A stretch of DNA of 12,608 nucleotides from Balneolaceae bacterium SMO_bin1. GTDB lineage: Bacteria; Bacteroidota; Rhodothermia; Balneolales; Balneolaceae. Below, in pieces: positions 1 through 7,165 of this stretch. The position numbers and the translations under genes were made by a program. Location: assembly GCA_003123965.1 (NCBI GenBank), contig NNSL01000438.1:1-12608 (forward strand). Reading direction: 5' to 3'. The notes below the pieces were generated by a model. That model made no database searches and had not been told where the DNA came from. It saw only the letters and a list, made by a program, of their open reading frames with translations. Each line of letters opens with the position of its first letter. Position 1 is the stretch's first letter.

Positions 1-146
1 ATGTATGAGTAAATTTTGTTCTGATGACGATTCATCAGTTCCGCAAAGGCTTGCTCATCTCCATTCTGACGATACAAACGAACAAGTTCTTTGTCTTCCA
101 TTTGTTCGTATTTAGAACTTATGTGCTTTGTCTGAGTAAATTTCAT
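1..146 (-). CDS. RNA polymerase sigma factor, ECF/sigma-70 family (5' part only)
   Basis: The reading frame starts at the ATG whose complement is at 144-146 and runs off the left edge after 48 codons. The protein begins MKFTQTKHISSKYEQMEDKE and continues with a stretch of the form LVRLYRQNGDEQAFAELMNRHQ..IYSY. This is the classic start of region 2.1 of extracytoplasmic-function sigma factors (acidic D/E-x-E-L-V, then DEQAFAEL, then a basic/aromatic helix). The start is supported by GAGG about six bases upstream of the ATG, one of the few clear Shine-Dalgarno matches in the window. The protein would recruit core RNA polymerase to a small regulon. Regions 2.4 and 4 lie outside the window, so the target class cannot be told. 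It lies downstream of uvrC on the same strand, 262 bp away with a hairpin between, so it probably has its own promoter. Confidence 0.8.
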   Translation of the reverse strand, partial: MKFTQTKHISSKYEQMEDKELVRLYRQNGDEQAFAELMNRHQNKIYSY

Positions 147-248
147 AATAACCTCATTTAATGATTTTTCATCACCTTTGCAATACGTCCTGGCTTATAG
201 ATGATTATTCCTGTTATGAGTCTTACTTAATAGGCAATCCGAATTGAC

Positions 249-276
249 TGCCGTTCAGAACGCTTGTTTGCCGTTC
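249..276. repeat. CGTTC-based direct and inverted repeat upstream of the sigma factor gene
   Basis: The octamer TGCCGTTC occurs at 249-256 and again at 269-276, exactly 20 bp apart, about two helical turns. The first copy also forms the left half of CGTTC-A-GAACG (252-262), a palindrome with 5-bp arms around one central base. The element sits roughly 105-130 bp upstream of the sigma factor start. The geometry suits a dimeric regulator site, but this is inference; short repeats of this kind can arise by chance. Confidence 0.3.
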
Positions 277-346
277 GTTCTTGATTCTGACTCATTTTAA
301 TATTTGAACACCATCTTGTATATCACATGTTAATGTTAGATTTACC

Positions 347-380
347 TAAACATGCCTTTATTTACTGCAAAGGCTGTTTA
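347..380 (-). terminator. Hairpin downstream of uvrC, terminator-like
   Basis: The left arm at 347-359 (taaacatgccttt) pairs with the right arm at 369-380 (aaaggctgttta): 12 base pairs with a single bulged t at 353 and a 9-base loop. It begins about 28 bp beyond the uvrC stop codon and lies in the gap before the sigma factor gene. No long U-tract follows in the minus direction, so intrinsic termination is only probable; it may instead be a transcript-end stabilising stem. Confidence 0.45.
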
Positions 381-408
381 ACGGCTTCGAAATACTGTCA
401 GACCCATG

Positions 409-2262
409 TTAATTTTCGTTGAAATACTTAAAAACCTCGCTTCCGGTCTTATCTCCAACGGCTTCCTGCAGCTGCTGTTCATCAACTTTTTTGATGTTTT
501 TTACGGATCCAAACACATTTAACAGTTTTTGAGCTGTTTTTTCGCCGATTCCGTCAATCTCGGTTAACTCTGTTTTAATGGTTCGCTTGCTGCGCTTGTT
601 CCGGTGAAAATTGATAGCGAAGCGATGTGCTTCATCGCGCACATTCCGTAACAACTTTAATGCAGAAGACGTTTTCGGAATCATGTACGGTTCAGACCGC
701 TCAGGCACAAATACCTCTTCAAGCCGTTTAGCCAATCCTACAATTTCAGACTCACCGTAAAAGCCAATCTCTTTAAGCGCAGCAATAGCAGCATTCAATT
801 GCCCCTTGCCTCCATCAACTACAATCAAATCGGGAATTTGCTGTCCCTCCTCCATCACACGTTTGTATCTTCGCTGCACCACTTCTTTCATTGATGCAAA
901 ATCGTCAGGGCCTTCAACTGGTTTTTATATTGAAACGTTTGTAGGAACTTTTGCGTGGCTTGGCATCCACAAAGCAAACCATTGATGCCACAGGGTCGCT
1001 GCCCTGGATGTTTGAATTGTCAAAGCATTCGATGCGTCGCGGTAAGCGCTCTAAATTCAAGTGTTCCTTCAGCTCCTGAACCGAATGCGGAATGCGATCG
1101 CGCTGGGCTTTCTGTTTTTCCAGCTTGCGTTCACCCAGCAGTAGCTTGGCATTTGATATGGCCATTCGCACCATTTGCGCTTTTTCTCCACGCTGCGGGC
1201 GGTGAATGCGCACCTTTTTGCCCCGCTCTTGCCACAGGTATTGCGCCAATGGTTCATCATTAGGCAGCTCATCACTTACATATACCTCATCAGGTATAGA
1301 ACCTGTGCCTAATTCTTTGGATCCGGTATAATAGTCTTCCACAAACGACTGCAGCATGGCTCCTTTTTCAAGGTGTTCGATATTTTTAGAAACCGTGAAA
1401 TTTGCCAATAGTTTACCCTCACGAACGCGGAATAGTACGCCGCAGGCTTCAGCAATATCTTTATCTACCTTGATGGCAAACACATCGCGGTCAACTTTTT
1501 TATCGGCCACCATTTTCATTTTTCGGCTATACTTTTCTAATGCTTTATAGCTGTCGCGAAGTCTCGCGGCCTGTTCAAACTCCAGCGCGTCTGAGGCAAT
1601 CTGCATCTCTTCCTTGATGGATTTCATCAGCTCATCGGTGCGCCCGTTCAGCATGCGCTCTACCTTATCAACGGTAGCTTTATACTCATCTAAATCCCAG
1701 TCGCCGGAGCAGCTTTCCAGGTAGTCGTCAAAGCAGGAGTGCCACTTGGGCGTGCTCTTAGTGCGGTCCACATTTTTGCGCGAAACGGCGCAGGTACACA
1801 GGTTAAATGTCTTACGTATGGTCTCCAGCATGCGCTTCATGTGCTTCACGCTGTCGTACGGGCCGTAATATTTGCTTCCGTCGTTTATGACCGTTCGGGT
1901 GGGAAAACGCGGGGTCGCTCATCGTCAGTAATGCAGATATAAGGATAACTCTTATCATCCCGGTACATAATATTGTACCGCGGGTGATGCTTCTTGATGA
2001 GATTGTTTTCAAGAATGAGCGCCTCGGCCTCTGAATCGGTGATAATCACCTCAAGATCATCAAGTTTTTTTATCATTACCCGTATGCGGCCATCGTGCCC
2101 GCGGGAATCCTGAAAATACGACCGCACCCGATTGCGTAACCGCTTGGCCTTACCGATGTAAAGCAGGCGATCGCCGCTGTCTTTAAACATGTATACGCCT
2201 GGCGACTGCGGCAGATGTTCTACCTTTTCTTGTACATCAATATTTGGTGATTGACTGCTCAT
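409..2262 (-). pseudogene. uvrC: UvrABC excinuclease subunit C, interrupted by two frameshifts
   Basis: UvrC makes the 3' and 5' incisions around DNA lesions marked by UvrA/UvrB. Three consecutive reading-frame pieces cover the whole protein. The N-terminal piece (2262 down to about 1901) carries the GIY-YIG nuclease: GVYMF, LYIGKA and LRNRVRSYF. The middle piece (about 1900 to 921) carries the cysteine-containing segment, the UVR helix pair (near DALEFEQAARLRD) that contacts UvrB, and the start of the RNase H-like nuclease with Asp in ECFDNSN. The last piece (about 918 to 409) has PDLIVVDGGKGQ, RDEAHRFAINFHR and a helix-hairpin-helix (IDGIGEKTAQKLL). First and last pieces share one frame; the middle is displaced. 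Loss of one C in the run read from 1903-1901, and one extra base at 919-921, explain both breaks. Repaired, the product is about 617 residues, normal for UvrC. All catalytic motifs look intact. As written, translation stops after 125 residues. Sequencing error is the likelier cause; true inactivation is possible. Confidence 0.93.
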
Positions 2263-2293
2263 TCAAACTATTTCATTCTCATTTTCGAGGCTA

Positions 2294-2324
2294 ATTATAC
2301 AAACAATTGCACTTTATTTTTCAA
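2294..2324 (-). promoter_or_regulatory. Candidate uvrC promoter
   Basis: Read on the minus strand there is TTGAAA (2324-2319), a 19-base spacer and a perfect TATAAT (2299-2294). The spacer is two bases longer than ideal. Transcription would start near 2287 and leave a leader of about 25 nt before the uvrC ATG. No Shine-Dalgarno match precedes that ATG. On the opposite strand, TATTTTTG at 2376-2383 fits the Bacteroidota -7 consensus TAnnTTTG and could serve the divergent symporter operon, but no TTTG lies at the proper distance upstream of it. Confidence 0.4.
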
Positions 2325-2428
2325 TCCAAAAAGGTACCATAGAGGCATTCAAGTAATATTCGTTCAATAAAATTTTATTTTTGTCCGCCATTCATGTATC
2401 ATCAAAAAAATTAACAGCGGCCCAACCG

Positions 2429-2650
2429 ATGACCACGCGCAAAATTGTATTTCTTTCGCTATTCATTCTATTGCAGCTTTGTCTCATTTGGCCTATATAC
2501 CCGCTGTTCTCTGAAATATATCCCATGATTCTGGGGCTTCCGCTCTCCTTTGCCTGGATCATTTTTGTATTGATCTGCACCTTCGGCTTGCTCGTCTGGT
2601 ATTACCTTAGCGATCCAAAGCTTTCTTCTCAAGACAATAACAAAAGCTAA
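2429..2650 (+). CDS. DUF3311 family small membrane protein, symporter partner
   Basis: A 73-residue protein beginning MTTRKIVFLSLFILLQLCLI. It has two hydrophobic segments, at about residues 5-22 and 34-57, separated by WPIYPLF and followed by GLPLSFAWIIF, then a short charged tail. The pattern (LWPIYPL ... GLP ... W) is that of DUF3311, small inner-membrane proteins commonly encoded just before a sodium:solute symporter, as in the yhjC-yhjB pair of Bacillus subtilis. The frame is open back to a TTG at 2381, but those extra 16 residues are polar, unlike the family, and overlap a possible promoter, so I prefer the ATG at 2429. The symporter begins 4 bp after the stop, indicating co-transcription and probably a shared complex. 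The biochemical role of DUF3311 is not established; a small accessory subunit is an inference from the pairing. Confidence 0.8.
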   Translation: MTTRKIVFLSLFILLQLCLIWPIYPLFSEIYPMILGLPLSFAWIIFVLICTFGLLVWYYLSDPKLSSQDNNKS

Positions 2651-2654
2651 ATTC

Positions 2655-4127
2655 ATGGAAAGCTGGGTTATCATTTTAGGAATTTGCGGCTTATACCTGC
2701 TCGTCACACTGGCCATGGGAATTATTCCCGGCCGCAACGTTTCTAACAGCGTAAGCGGGTATGTAGCCGGCGACCGCAGCATGAACCTGTTGCTGCTCTA
2801 CTTTGTAATGGGTGCATCCATTTTTTCCTCATTCGCATTTTTGGGCGGACCGGGGTGGGCATACTCCCGCGGTGCCGCTGCTTTCTATATTATTGCTTAT
2901 GGGGCCACTGGCATGATTCCCCTTTATTTTTTCGGGCCTAAAGTCCGCCGACTCGGTAATAAATTCGGGTTCGTTACCCAGGCAGAAATCCTCGAAGACC
3001 GTTTCAACAGCAAAGCTCTTTCGGTCATTTTAGCTGTGTTAAGCATTGTGGTCTTTATACCGTATCTCACACTGCAAATGAAAGGCGCAGGATACATCAT
3101 CACCACTATTAGTGAAGGAGTAATTCCGCAGTGGGCCGGGGCTGGCATTGCATACCTTGTCGTGCTCATTTATGTATTCTACAGCGGGGTGATGGGCGTT
3201 GGTTGGACCAACACATTCCAGGGTATTTTCATGATGATCATCGCCTGGTTTTTAGGGCTTTATCTGCCTGAAAAACTCTTCGGCGGCGTGGGCGCCATGT
3301 TTACCCAGCTCGCAGAAAGTAATATGAGTGAAATGTTGACAGCTCCGGGCCTGGCTGCTGCTGGCGCCCCTTGGGACTGGTGGGGATTCAGCTCGGCCGT
3401 ATTGGTATCAGCTATTGGCTTCTCCGTATGGCCGCACTTTTTTATGCGGGCCTTTGCCGCCAACAGTGATCGCACCATGAAGCTGACCATCGTGCTCTAT
3501 CCTTCTTTTCAACTATTTTTGGTACCTATTTTGATCATAGGTTTTTCAGCTGTATTAGCGTATCCAGGCGTACAGCCCGCTGATACCATTTTACCATATA
3601 TTCTCACTCAGATTGAGCTGCCTGTAATTATTGTTGGACTTGTATGTGCCGGTACTCTCGCAGCCTCTATGTCCTCCGGTGATGCTATTCTTCACTCAGC
3701 GGCTTCAGTTGGGGTTCGTGACGGGCTTGCCAAATTTCTACCCGAACGGTGGAATACCGACCACAAACAGCGTTACCTTATTCGCTGGCTCGTGGTTATC
3801 ATCAGCTTGGTTGCTTACTATTTTGCAGTATTCTCCGATGTGCCCATAGTAAACCTGCTGCTTGGTTCCTATGGCGGTGTCGCGCAAATCTTTCCCTTGG
3901 TTGTAGGCATGTTCTATTGGCGCCGTGCCAATGGCAAGGGTGCCGTAGTCGGTCTGTGTGGGGGCATTTTAGTAACTATTGTATTGCTACTCTACCCGGA
4001 ATGGCGTCCGGTGCCGCTTCATGAGGGAATCTATGGACTGATTGTAAATATTGCGCTGTTCGTGAGCGTCAGCCTTGCAACATCGCCCGAATCGGAATCT
4101 CGAATCAAACGCTATCTTAACGCCTGA
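2655..4127 (+). CDS. Sodium:solute symporter (SSS/SLC5 family) permease
   Basis: A 490-residue integral inner-membrane protein with about 13 hydrophobic segments, the usual SSS fold and length. It begins MESWVIILGICGLYLLVTLA. Family hallmarks are the TM1-2 stretch with a G-Y-x-x-GDRSM loop (35-43), FLGGPGWAYSRG (62-73) just after, the loop GNKFGFVTQAEILEDRF (101-117), and the serine-rich segment AASMSSGDAILHSAASVGVRD (336-356). That segment corresponds to the helix that supplies the Na2 sodium-site hydroxyls, here the serines at 338-341. Such carriers couple inward Na+ flow to uptake of a small solute. The nearest type I recognise is the YhjB/monocarboxylate-permease-like branch that travels with DUF3311, so a carboxylate is a reasonable but unproven guess. 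The ATG lies 4 bp after the DUF3311 stop. The downstream pseudouridine synthase probably starts at an ATG overlapping this stop codon (TGATG). No truncation or frame break is seen. Confidence 0.9.
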   Translation: MESWVIILGICGLYLLVTLAMGIIPGRNVSNSVSGYVAGDRSMNLLLLYFVMGASIFSSFAFLGGPGWAYSRGAAAFYIIAYGATGMIPLYFFGPKVRRLGNKFGFVTQAEILEDRFNSKALSVILAVLSIVVFIPYLTLQMKGAGYIITTISEGVIPQWAGAGIAYLVVLIYVFYSGVMGVGWTNTFQGIFMMIIAWFLGLYLPEKLFGGVGAMFTQLAESNMSEMLTAPGLAAAGAPWDWWGFSSAVLVSAIGFSVWPHFFMRAFAANSDRTMKLTIVLYPSFQLFLVPILIIGFSAVLAYPGVQPADTILPYILTQIELPVIIVGLVCAGTLAASMSSGDAILHSAASVGVRDGLAKFLPERWNTDHKQRYLIRWLVVIISLVAYYFAVFSDVPIVNLLLGSYGGVAQIFPLVVGMFYWRRANGKGAVVGLCGGILVTIVLLLYPEWRPVPLHEGIYGLIVNIALFVSVSLATSPESESRIKRYLNA

Positions 4128-4160
4128 TGTCTTCAACTAATACTCAACCAAATCTGCCTA

Positions 4161-4823
4161 TTGATTTTCGAAGATCAGCACCTGCTTGTTATCAATAAAC
4201 CTCATGATGTACTATCTCAGAGTGACCATACCGGTGATCCCGATGTTCTGTCGCTTTGTAAAGAATACCTTAAAAATAAATCAACCAACTCGAGCACCCA
4301 GTATATAGGCTTACTGCATCGGCTGGATCGCCCTGCAGGCGGACTAATGATGCTGGCCAAAACTCCTCAAGCAGCGAAGAATATATCGAAGCAGATGCGC
4401 GATCGTTTAATTCAAAAAACGTACTCGGTTGTCGTACATGGAGAAGCACCAATTAATGGGGTGTTAACCCACTACCTTCATAAAGATAAGGAGCTGAATA
4501 TCGTAGAATCAGTATCTGCCGAAGTTAAGGACGCGAAGAAAGCAGAATTATCTTTCGCCAAACTGCAGCAGAAAGCGAATCTGGCTCTATTGTCAGTTCA
4601 CTTGCAAACCGGCCGCCCCCATCAAATTCGGGTACAGCTGGCCACCGAAGGCTTCCCAATCTGGGGCGACTACAAATATGGTCTTGATCAACCCGACGGA
4701 CGAACGATGGCTTTACGTGCTACCGAACTTGTTCTCAAACATCCTGCCAACCGAAAGGAGAAGCGCTTTCACTTAGATTTGCCCGACTGGAATCCATGGA
4801 ATCAATTTCTAGAGGGTGTTTAA
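4161..4823 (+). CDS. RluA family pseudouridine synthase (5' end probably frameshifted)
   Basis: This enzyme class isomerises uridine to pseudouridine in rRNA or tRNA. The visible frame gives 220 residues from a TTG codon: FEDQHLLVINKPHDV (3-17), the catalytic motif HRLDRPAGGLMMLAKT (53-68) with Asp56 as nucleophile, KTYSVVVHG, and the C-terminal signature LQTGRPHQIRVQL followed by GDYKYG. There is no S4 domain, so it is a short RluA-type enzyme; the RPAGG form is common in Bacteroidota. The start is doubtful. An ATG at 4127, overlapping the symporter stop as TGATG, reads MSSTNTQPNLPIDF and then leaves the family frame at the TTTT run at 4165-4168. With one T removed it runs directly into EDQHLLVINKP, giving 231 residues. 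That is a much more natural N-terminus than an unsupported TTG. The RNA target cannot be told from sequence. Confidence 0.88.
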   Translation: MIFEDQHLLVINKPHDVLSQSDHTGDPDVLSLCKEYLKNKSTNSSTQYIGLLHRLDRPAGGLMMLAKTPQAAKNISKQMRDRLIQKTYSVVVHGEAPINGVLTHYLHKDKELNIVESVSAEVKDAKKAELSFAKLQQKANLALLSVHLQTGRPHQIRVQLATEGFPIWGDYKYGLDQPDGRTMALRATELVLKHPANRKEKRFHLDLPDWNPWNQFLEGV

Positions 4824-4904
4824 AGGCTGAGTCATGGACTGATATTCTGCTGAAGTTTGCGTATATTCGGATTGCAAATTTTGAGTTGAAATCTAACTGT
4901 TAAA

Positions 4905-6062
4905 ATGGAACCCATTTACTTTGATCACGCGGCAACCACTCCCCTTGACGAGCGGGTTTTGGATGCCATGAAACCTTATTTTTGCCAAGATTTTGGCAAT
5001 GCAAACTCGGCTCATCAGCTTGGCAACAATGCCAAAGTAGCCGTGGAAGAAGCGCGTGAATCTATCGCTGAGGCTATTGGAGCGGCTCCCGCCGAAATAA
5101 TATTTACTAGTGGCGGCACCGAAAGTGATAATGCAGCTATCAAAGGAGCAATTAACGCCACAGGCAAAACGGAAGTGGTCACATCACCCTTGGAGCATCA
5201 CGCCGTATTACACACCGTAGAAGCCGCCAAAAGAGAAGGCGTTAAACCTGTTTATGTTGAGCCTGATACCAATGGAGTAGTTTCTGCAGAAAAAGTAGAA
5301 CAGGCAATTTCTGACGATACGGCCATCGTAAGCATTATGCACGTGAACAACGAGATTGGCACGATTAACCCGGTTAAGGAAATTGCCGAGGTTTGCAAAC
5401 AACATGATGTACCCTTCCATTCTGATACGGTGCAAAGCATTGGTAAAATGCCTATTGATGTAGATGAACTAGGCGTGGATTTTCTAAGCATCAGCGCTCA
5501 TAAAATTTACGGTCCTAAAGGAATTGGTGTGCTGTATATGCGCCATGGCACTCCTTGGATTCCATGGATGCATGGAGGATCGCAGGAACGGCGGCGCCGC
5601 GGCGGTACGCTAAATGTGCCTGGCATTATGGGATTGGCCAAAGCATTACAGCTGTCTGAACAAAGCCGTAAGGAAAATACCGATCATTATAAGCAACTAC
5701 GTTCAAAATTGGTGGATGGCCTGCAGAACAAGTTTTCTGATGTGATTTCCATGAACGGTGACTGTGACTATTGCGTGCCTCATATTATAAATATCGCGGT
5801 CTCCCGCCCCGACGGCAGTGGGTTGGACGGCGAAATGCTGCTGCTGAATCTTGATATGGAAGGCATCTGCGTTTCCAATGGCTCTGCCTGCACTTCGGGA
5901 GCTGTAGAACCTTCGCATGTGCTATCAGGCATCGGCCTGGAAGATCACATTGCCAATTCAAGTATTAGAATAAGCCTGGGCAAAGATAACACCGAAGAAC
6001 ATATCGACTATTTTTTAGAAAAGTTTGATACCGTAGTGAACCGAATGAAAGCAACCGTTTAA
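4905..6062 (+). CDS. Cysteine desulfurase (NifS/IscS-like, class V aminotransferase)
   Basis: A 385-residue PLP enzyme that removes sulfur from L-cysteine as a persulfide for Fe-S clusters and thiolated tRNA or cofactors. Visible elements are YFDHAATTP at the N-terminus (5-13), FTSGGTESDN (67-76), the His pair at 98-99 (SPLEHHAV) over the cofactor ring, MHVNNEIGT (145-153), HSDTVQSIGK with Asp174 and Gln177, the PLP lysine Lys200 in SAHKIYGPKG, the RRGGTLNVPG loop (231-240) and the catalytic cysteine Cys329 in GSACTSG. The active-site Cys context and loop length fit group I (NifS/IscS type) rather than SufS. The ATG at 4905 starts the conserved N-terminus directly. It follows an 81-bp gap after the pseudouridine synthase, where I see no convincing promoter, and its stop codon overlaps the next start (TAATG). 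No iscU, iscA or suf gene is adjacent, so its sulfur acceptor is unknown. Confidence 0.92.
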   Translation: MEPIYFDHAATTPLDERVLDAMKPYFCQDFGNANSAHQLGNNAKVAVEEARESIAEAIGAAPAEIIFTSGGTESDNAAIKGAINATGKTEVVTSPLEHHAVLHTVEAAKREGVKPVYVEPDTNGVVSAEKVEQAISDDTAIVSIMHVNNEIGTINPVKEIAEVCKQHDVPFHSDTVQSIGKMPIDVDELGVDFLSISAHKIYGPKGIGVLYMRHGTPWIPWMHGGSQERRRRGGTLNVPGIMGLAKALQLSEQSRKENTDHYKQLRSKLVDGLQNKFSDVISMNGDCDYCVPHIINIAVSRPDGSGLDGEMLLLNLDMEGICVSNGSACTSGAVEPSHVLSGIGLEDHIANSSIRISLGKDNTEEHIDYFLEKFDTVVNRMKATV

Positions 6063-6613
6063 TGGCTATAAAACACGTCTGCGTTTTTTGCGGATCTCGC
6101 AAAGGCACCAACCCACTGCATACTACATTTGCGCGTGAACTTGGTAAGAGTCTTGCTCAGAATAATATCGGCCTTGTATTTGGCGGGGGCTCTGTAGGTT
6201 TGATGAACGAGATCGCCAATGCCGTAATTGAGCACGATGGTCACACCCATGGGGTTATACCTACACATCTGAATAAACGAGAACGCATTCACCCTGATGT
6301 GGCAAAAATGGAAATTACCGATACCATGCACGAACGCAAGGCCACCATGTCTGATTTATGCGATGCTTATATTGCAATGCCCGGCGGTTTTGGAACCTTT
6401 GAAGAATTGCTGGAAGTAATTACCTGGGCCCAACTCGATCTTCATGATAAACCGGTAATACTCTCCAATGTTGATGGATATTACGACAAGCTTATCGATT
6501 TCTTCGACCACGCCGTGGCAACCGAATTTATTGCACCCAACAGCCGGCGTTTACTCAAAACAGCTGAAACAGTTGAACAGTGCATGCAGTTTTTAAATAA
6601 TCACTCCAAATAA
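6062..6613 (+). CDS. LOG family nucleotide 5'-monophosphate phosphoribohydrolase (TIGR00730)
   Basis: A 183-residue Rossmann-type protein of the LOG/YvdD family, once annotated as 'lysine decarboxylase'. Motifs are VCVFCGSRKG (6-15), GLVFGGGSVGLM (37-48), the MHERKATM stretch (89-96) with Arg92 and Lys93, and the diagnostic PGGFGTFEE (107-115), which binds the phosphoribosyl group and contains the catalytic glutamate. Plant and bacterial members release the free base from N6-modified AMP (cytokinin activation); in non-plant-associated bacteria the physiological role is more likely nucleotide or tRNA-breakdown salvage. Length is typical. The start codon shares one base with the desulfurase stop (TAATG) and the next gene starts 2 bp after its stop, so expression is probably translationally coupled. 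Substrate choice between AMP and modified AMP cannot be told here. Confidence 0.9.
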   Translation: MAIKHVCVFCGSRKGTNPLHTTFARELGKSLAQNNIGLVFGGGSVGLMNEIANAVIEHDGHTHGVIPTHLNKRERIHPDVAKMEITDTMHERKATMSDLCDAYIAMPGGFGTFEELLEVITWAQLDLHDKPVILSNVDGYYDKLIDFFDHAVATEFIAPNSRRLLKTAETVEQCMQFLNNHSK

Positions 6614-6615
6614 GC

Positions 6616-7008
6616 ATGCTTTCTTATTTCAGCAGTAAACATCCTGCCCATTCCGATATTGAACTGCTTGATGACGCAACTAATCCACTCGAGCCCTGCC
6701 CCGATACGCCTAATTGCGTACGCCGAAGTTACGGTGTGGTAAAGCCGGCCGATGAACTTTTTTCTGATTGCCTACGCGTCATTTCTGAAATGGGTGCTAC
6801 TACAGAAAACCAATCAATTGATTCCCATAACATTCATGCAGTTTACAAAGTGGCCATTTTCAAAGACGATCTGAATGTTCAAATTAAGAAGCAGACCTCT
6901 CGCAGCGTGCTGCATATCCGCAGTGCAAGTCGCGAAGGAGCCTACGATTTTGGCGTAAATGCCAGACGCATAAATATTTTTATGAAAAAACTTGCTGAAA
7001 TCATCTGA
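6616..7008 (+). CDS. DUF1499 domain protein
   Basis: A 130-residue protein without signal peptide or membrane segment. It shows the DUF1499 layout in order: CPDTPNCVRR (28-37), where the family has C-P-x-x-P-N-C; HAVYKVAIFKDDLNVQI (74-90); and IRSASREGAYDFGVNARRI (101-119), the conserved R-S-x-S-R-x-G-x-x-D-x-G-x-N-x-x-R block. Length fits a single domain. The two cysteines and the invariant arginines look like a functional site, but no biochemical role is established. It starts 2 bp downstream of the LOG gene stop and ends the tightly packed cluster; 157 bp without a gene follow. Many family members carry an N-terminal membrane anchor or signal; this one does not, so it is probably cytoplasmic. 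Confidence 0.85.
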   Translation: MLSYFSSKHPAHSDIELLDDATNPLEPCPDTPNCVRRSYGVVKPADELFSDCLRVISEMGATTENQSIDSHNIHAVYKVAIFKDDLNVQIKKQTSRSVLHIRSASREGAYDFGVNARRINIFMKKLAEII

Positions 7009-7165
7009 TTCGAAGTCAAATCTATATAGGAAGAATAGAAATATTTTAATTTTAAGCTGGCAATTCTAGTAAATAATTGTTTGTATCATACTGCGGTTGT
7101 TCACAATTTTTTCATTTAAGAATGGTAATTACATTCAAACTTTAAACGAATAATGGATTTCAGTT

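Noticed and set aside
955..1263. Plus-strand open frame of 102 codons, and similar antisense frames inside uvrC, the symporter and the acyl-CoA synthetase
   Set aside because: They lie opposite well-supported genes, their products are low-complexity or Pro/Cys/Ser-rich with no recognisable domain, and they have no start signal.
914..1849. The central uvrC piece as an independent 311-residue gene
   Set aside because: It lacks a GIY-YIG or full nuclease domain of its own and matches the middle of UvrC; flanking pieces continue it on both sides.
885..1905. Programmed frameshifting in uvrC
   Set aside because: No long slippery heptamer with a downstream stem is evident, and two opposite shifts would be needed in a family not known for recoding.
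2381..2428. TTG start giving 16 extra residues on the DUF3311 protein
   Set aside because: The extra residues are polar and unlike the family, there is no ribosome binding site, and the TTG falls inside a possible -7 element; the ATG at 2429 is preferred.
7009..7165. Promoter or regulatory RNA ahead of the cytochrome-like gene
   Set aside because: The spacer is AT-rich with several weak partial matches but none with good spacing, and no stable hairpin was found by eye.
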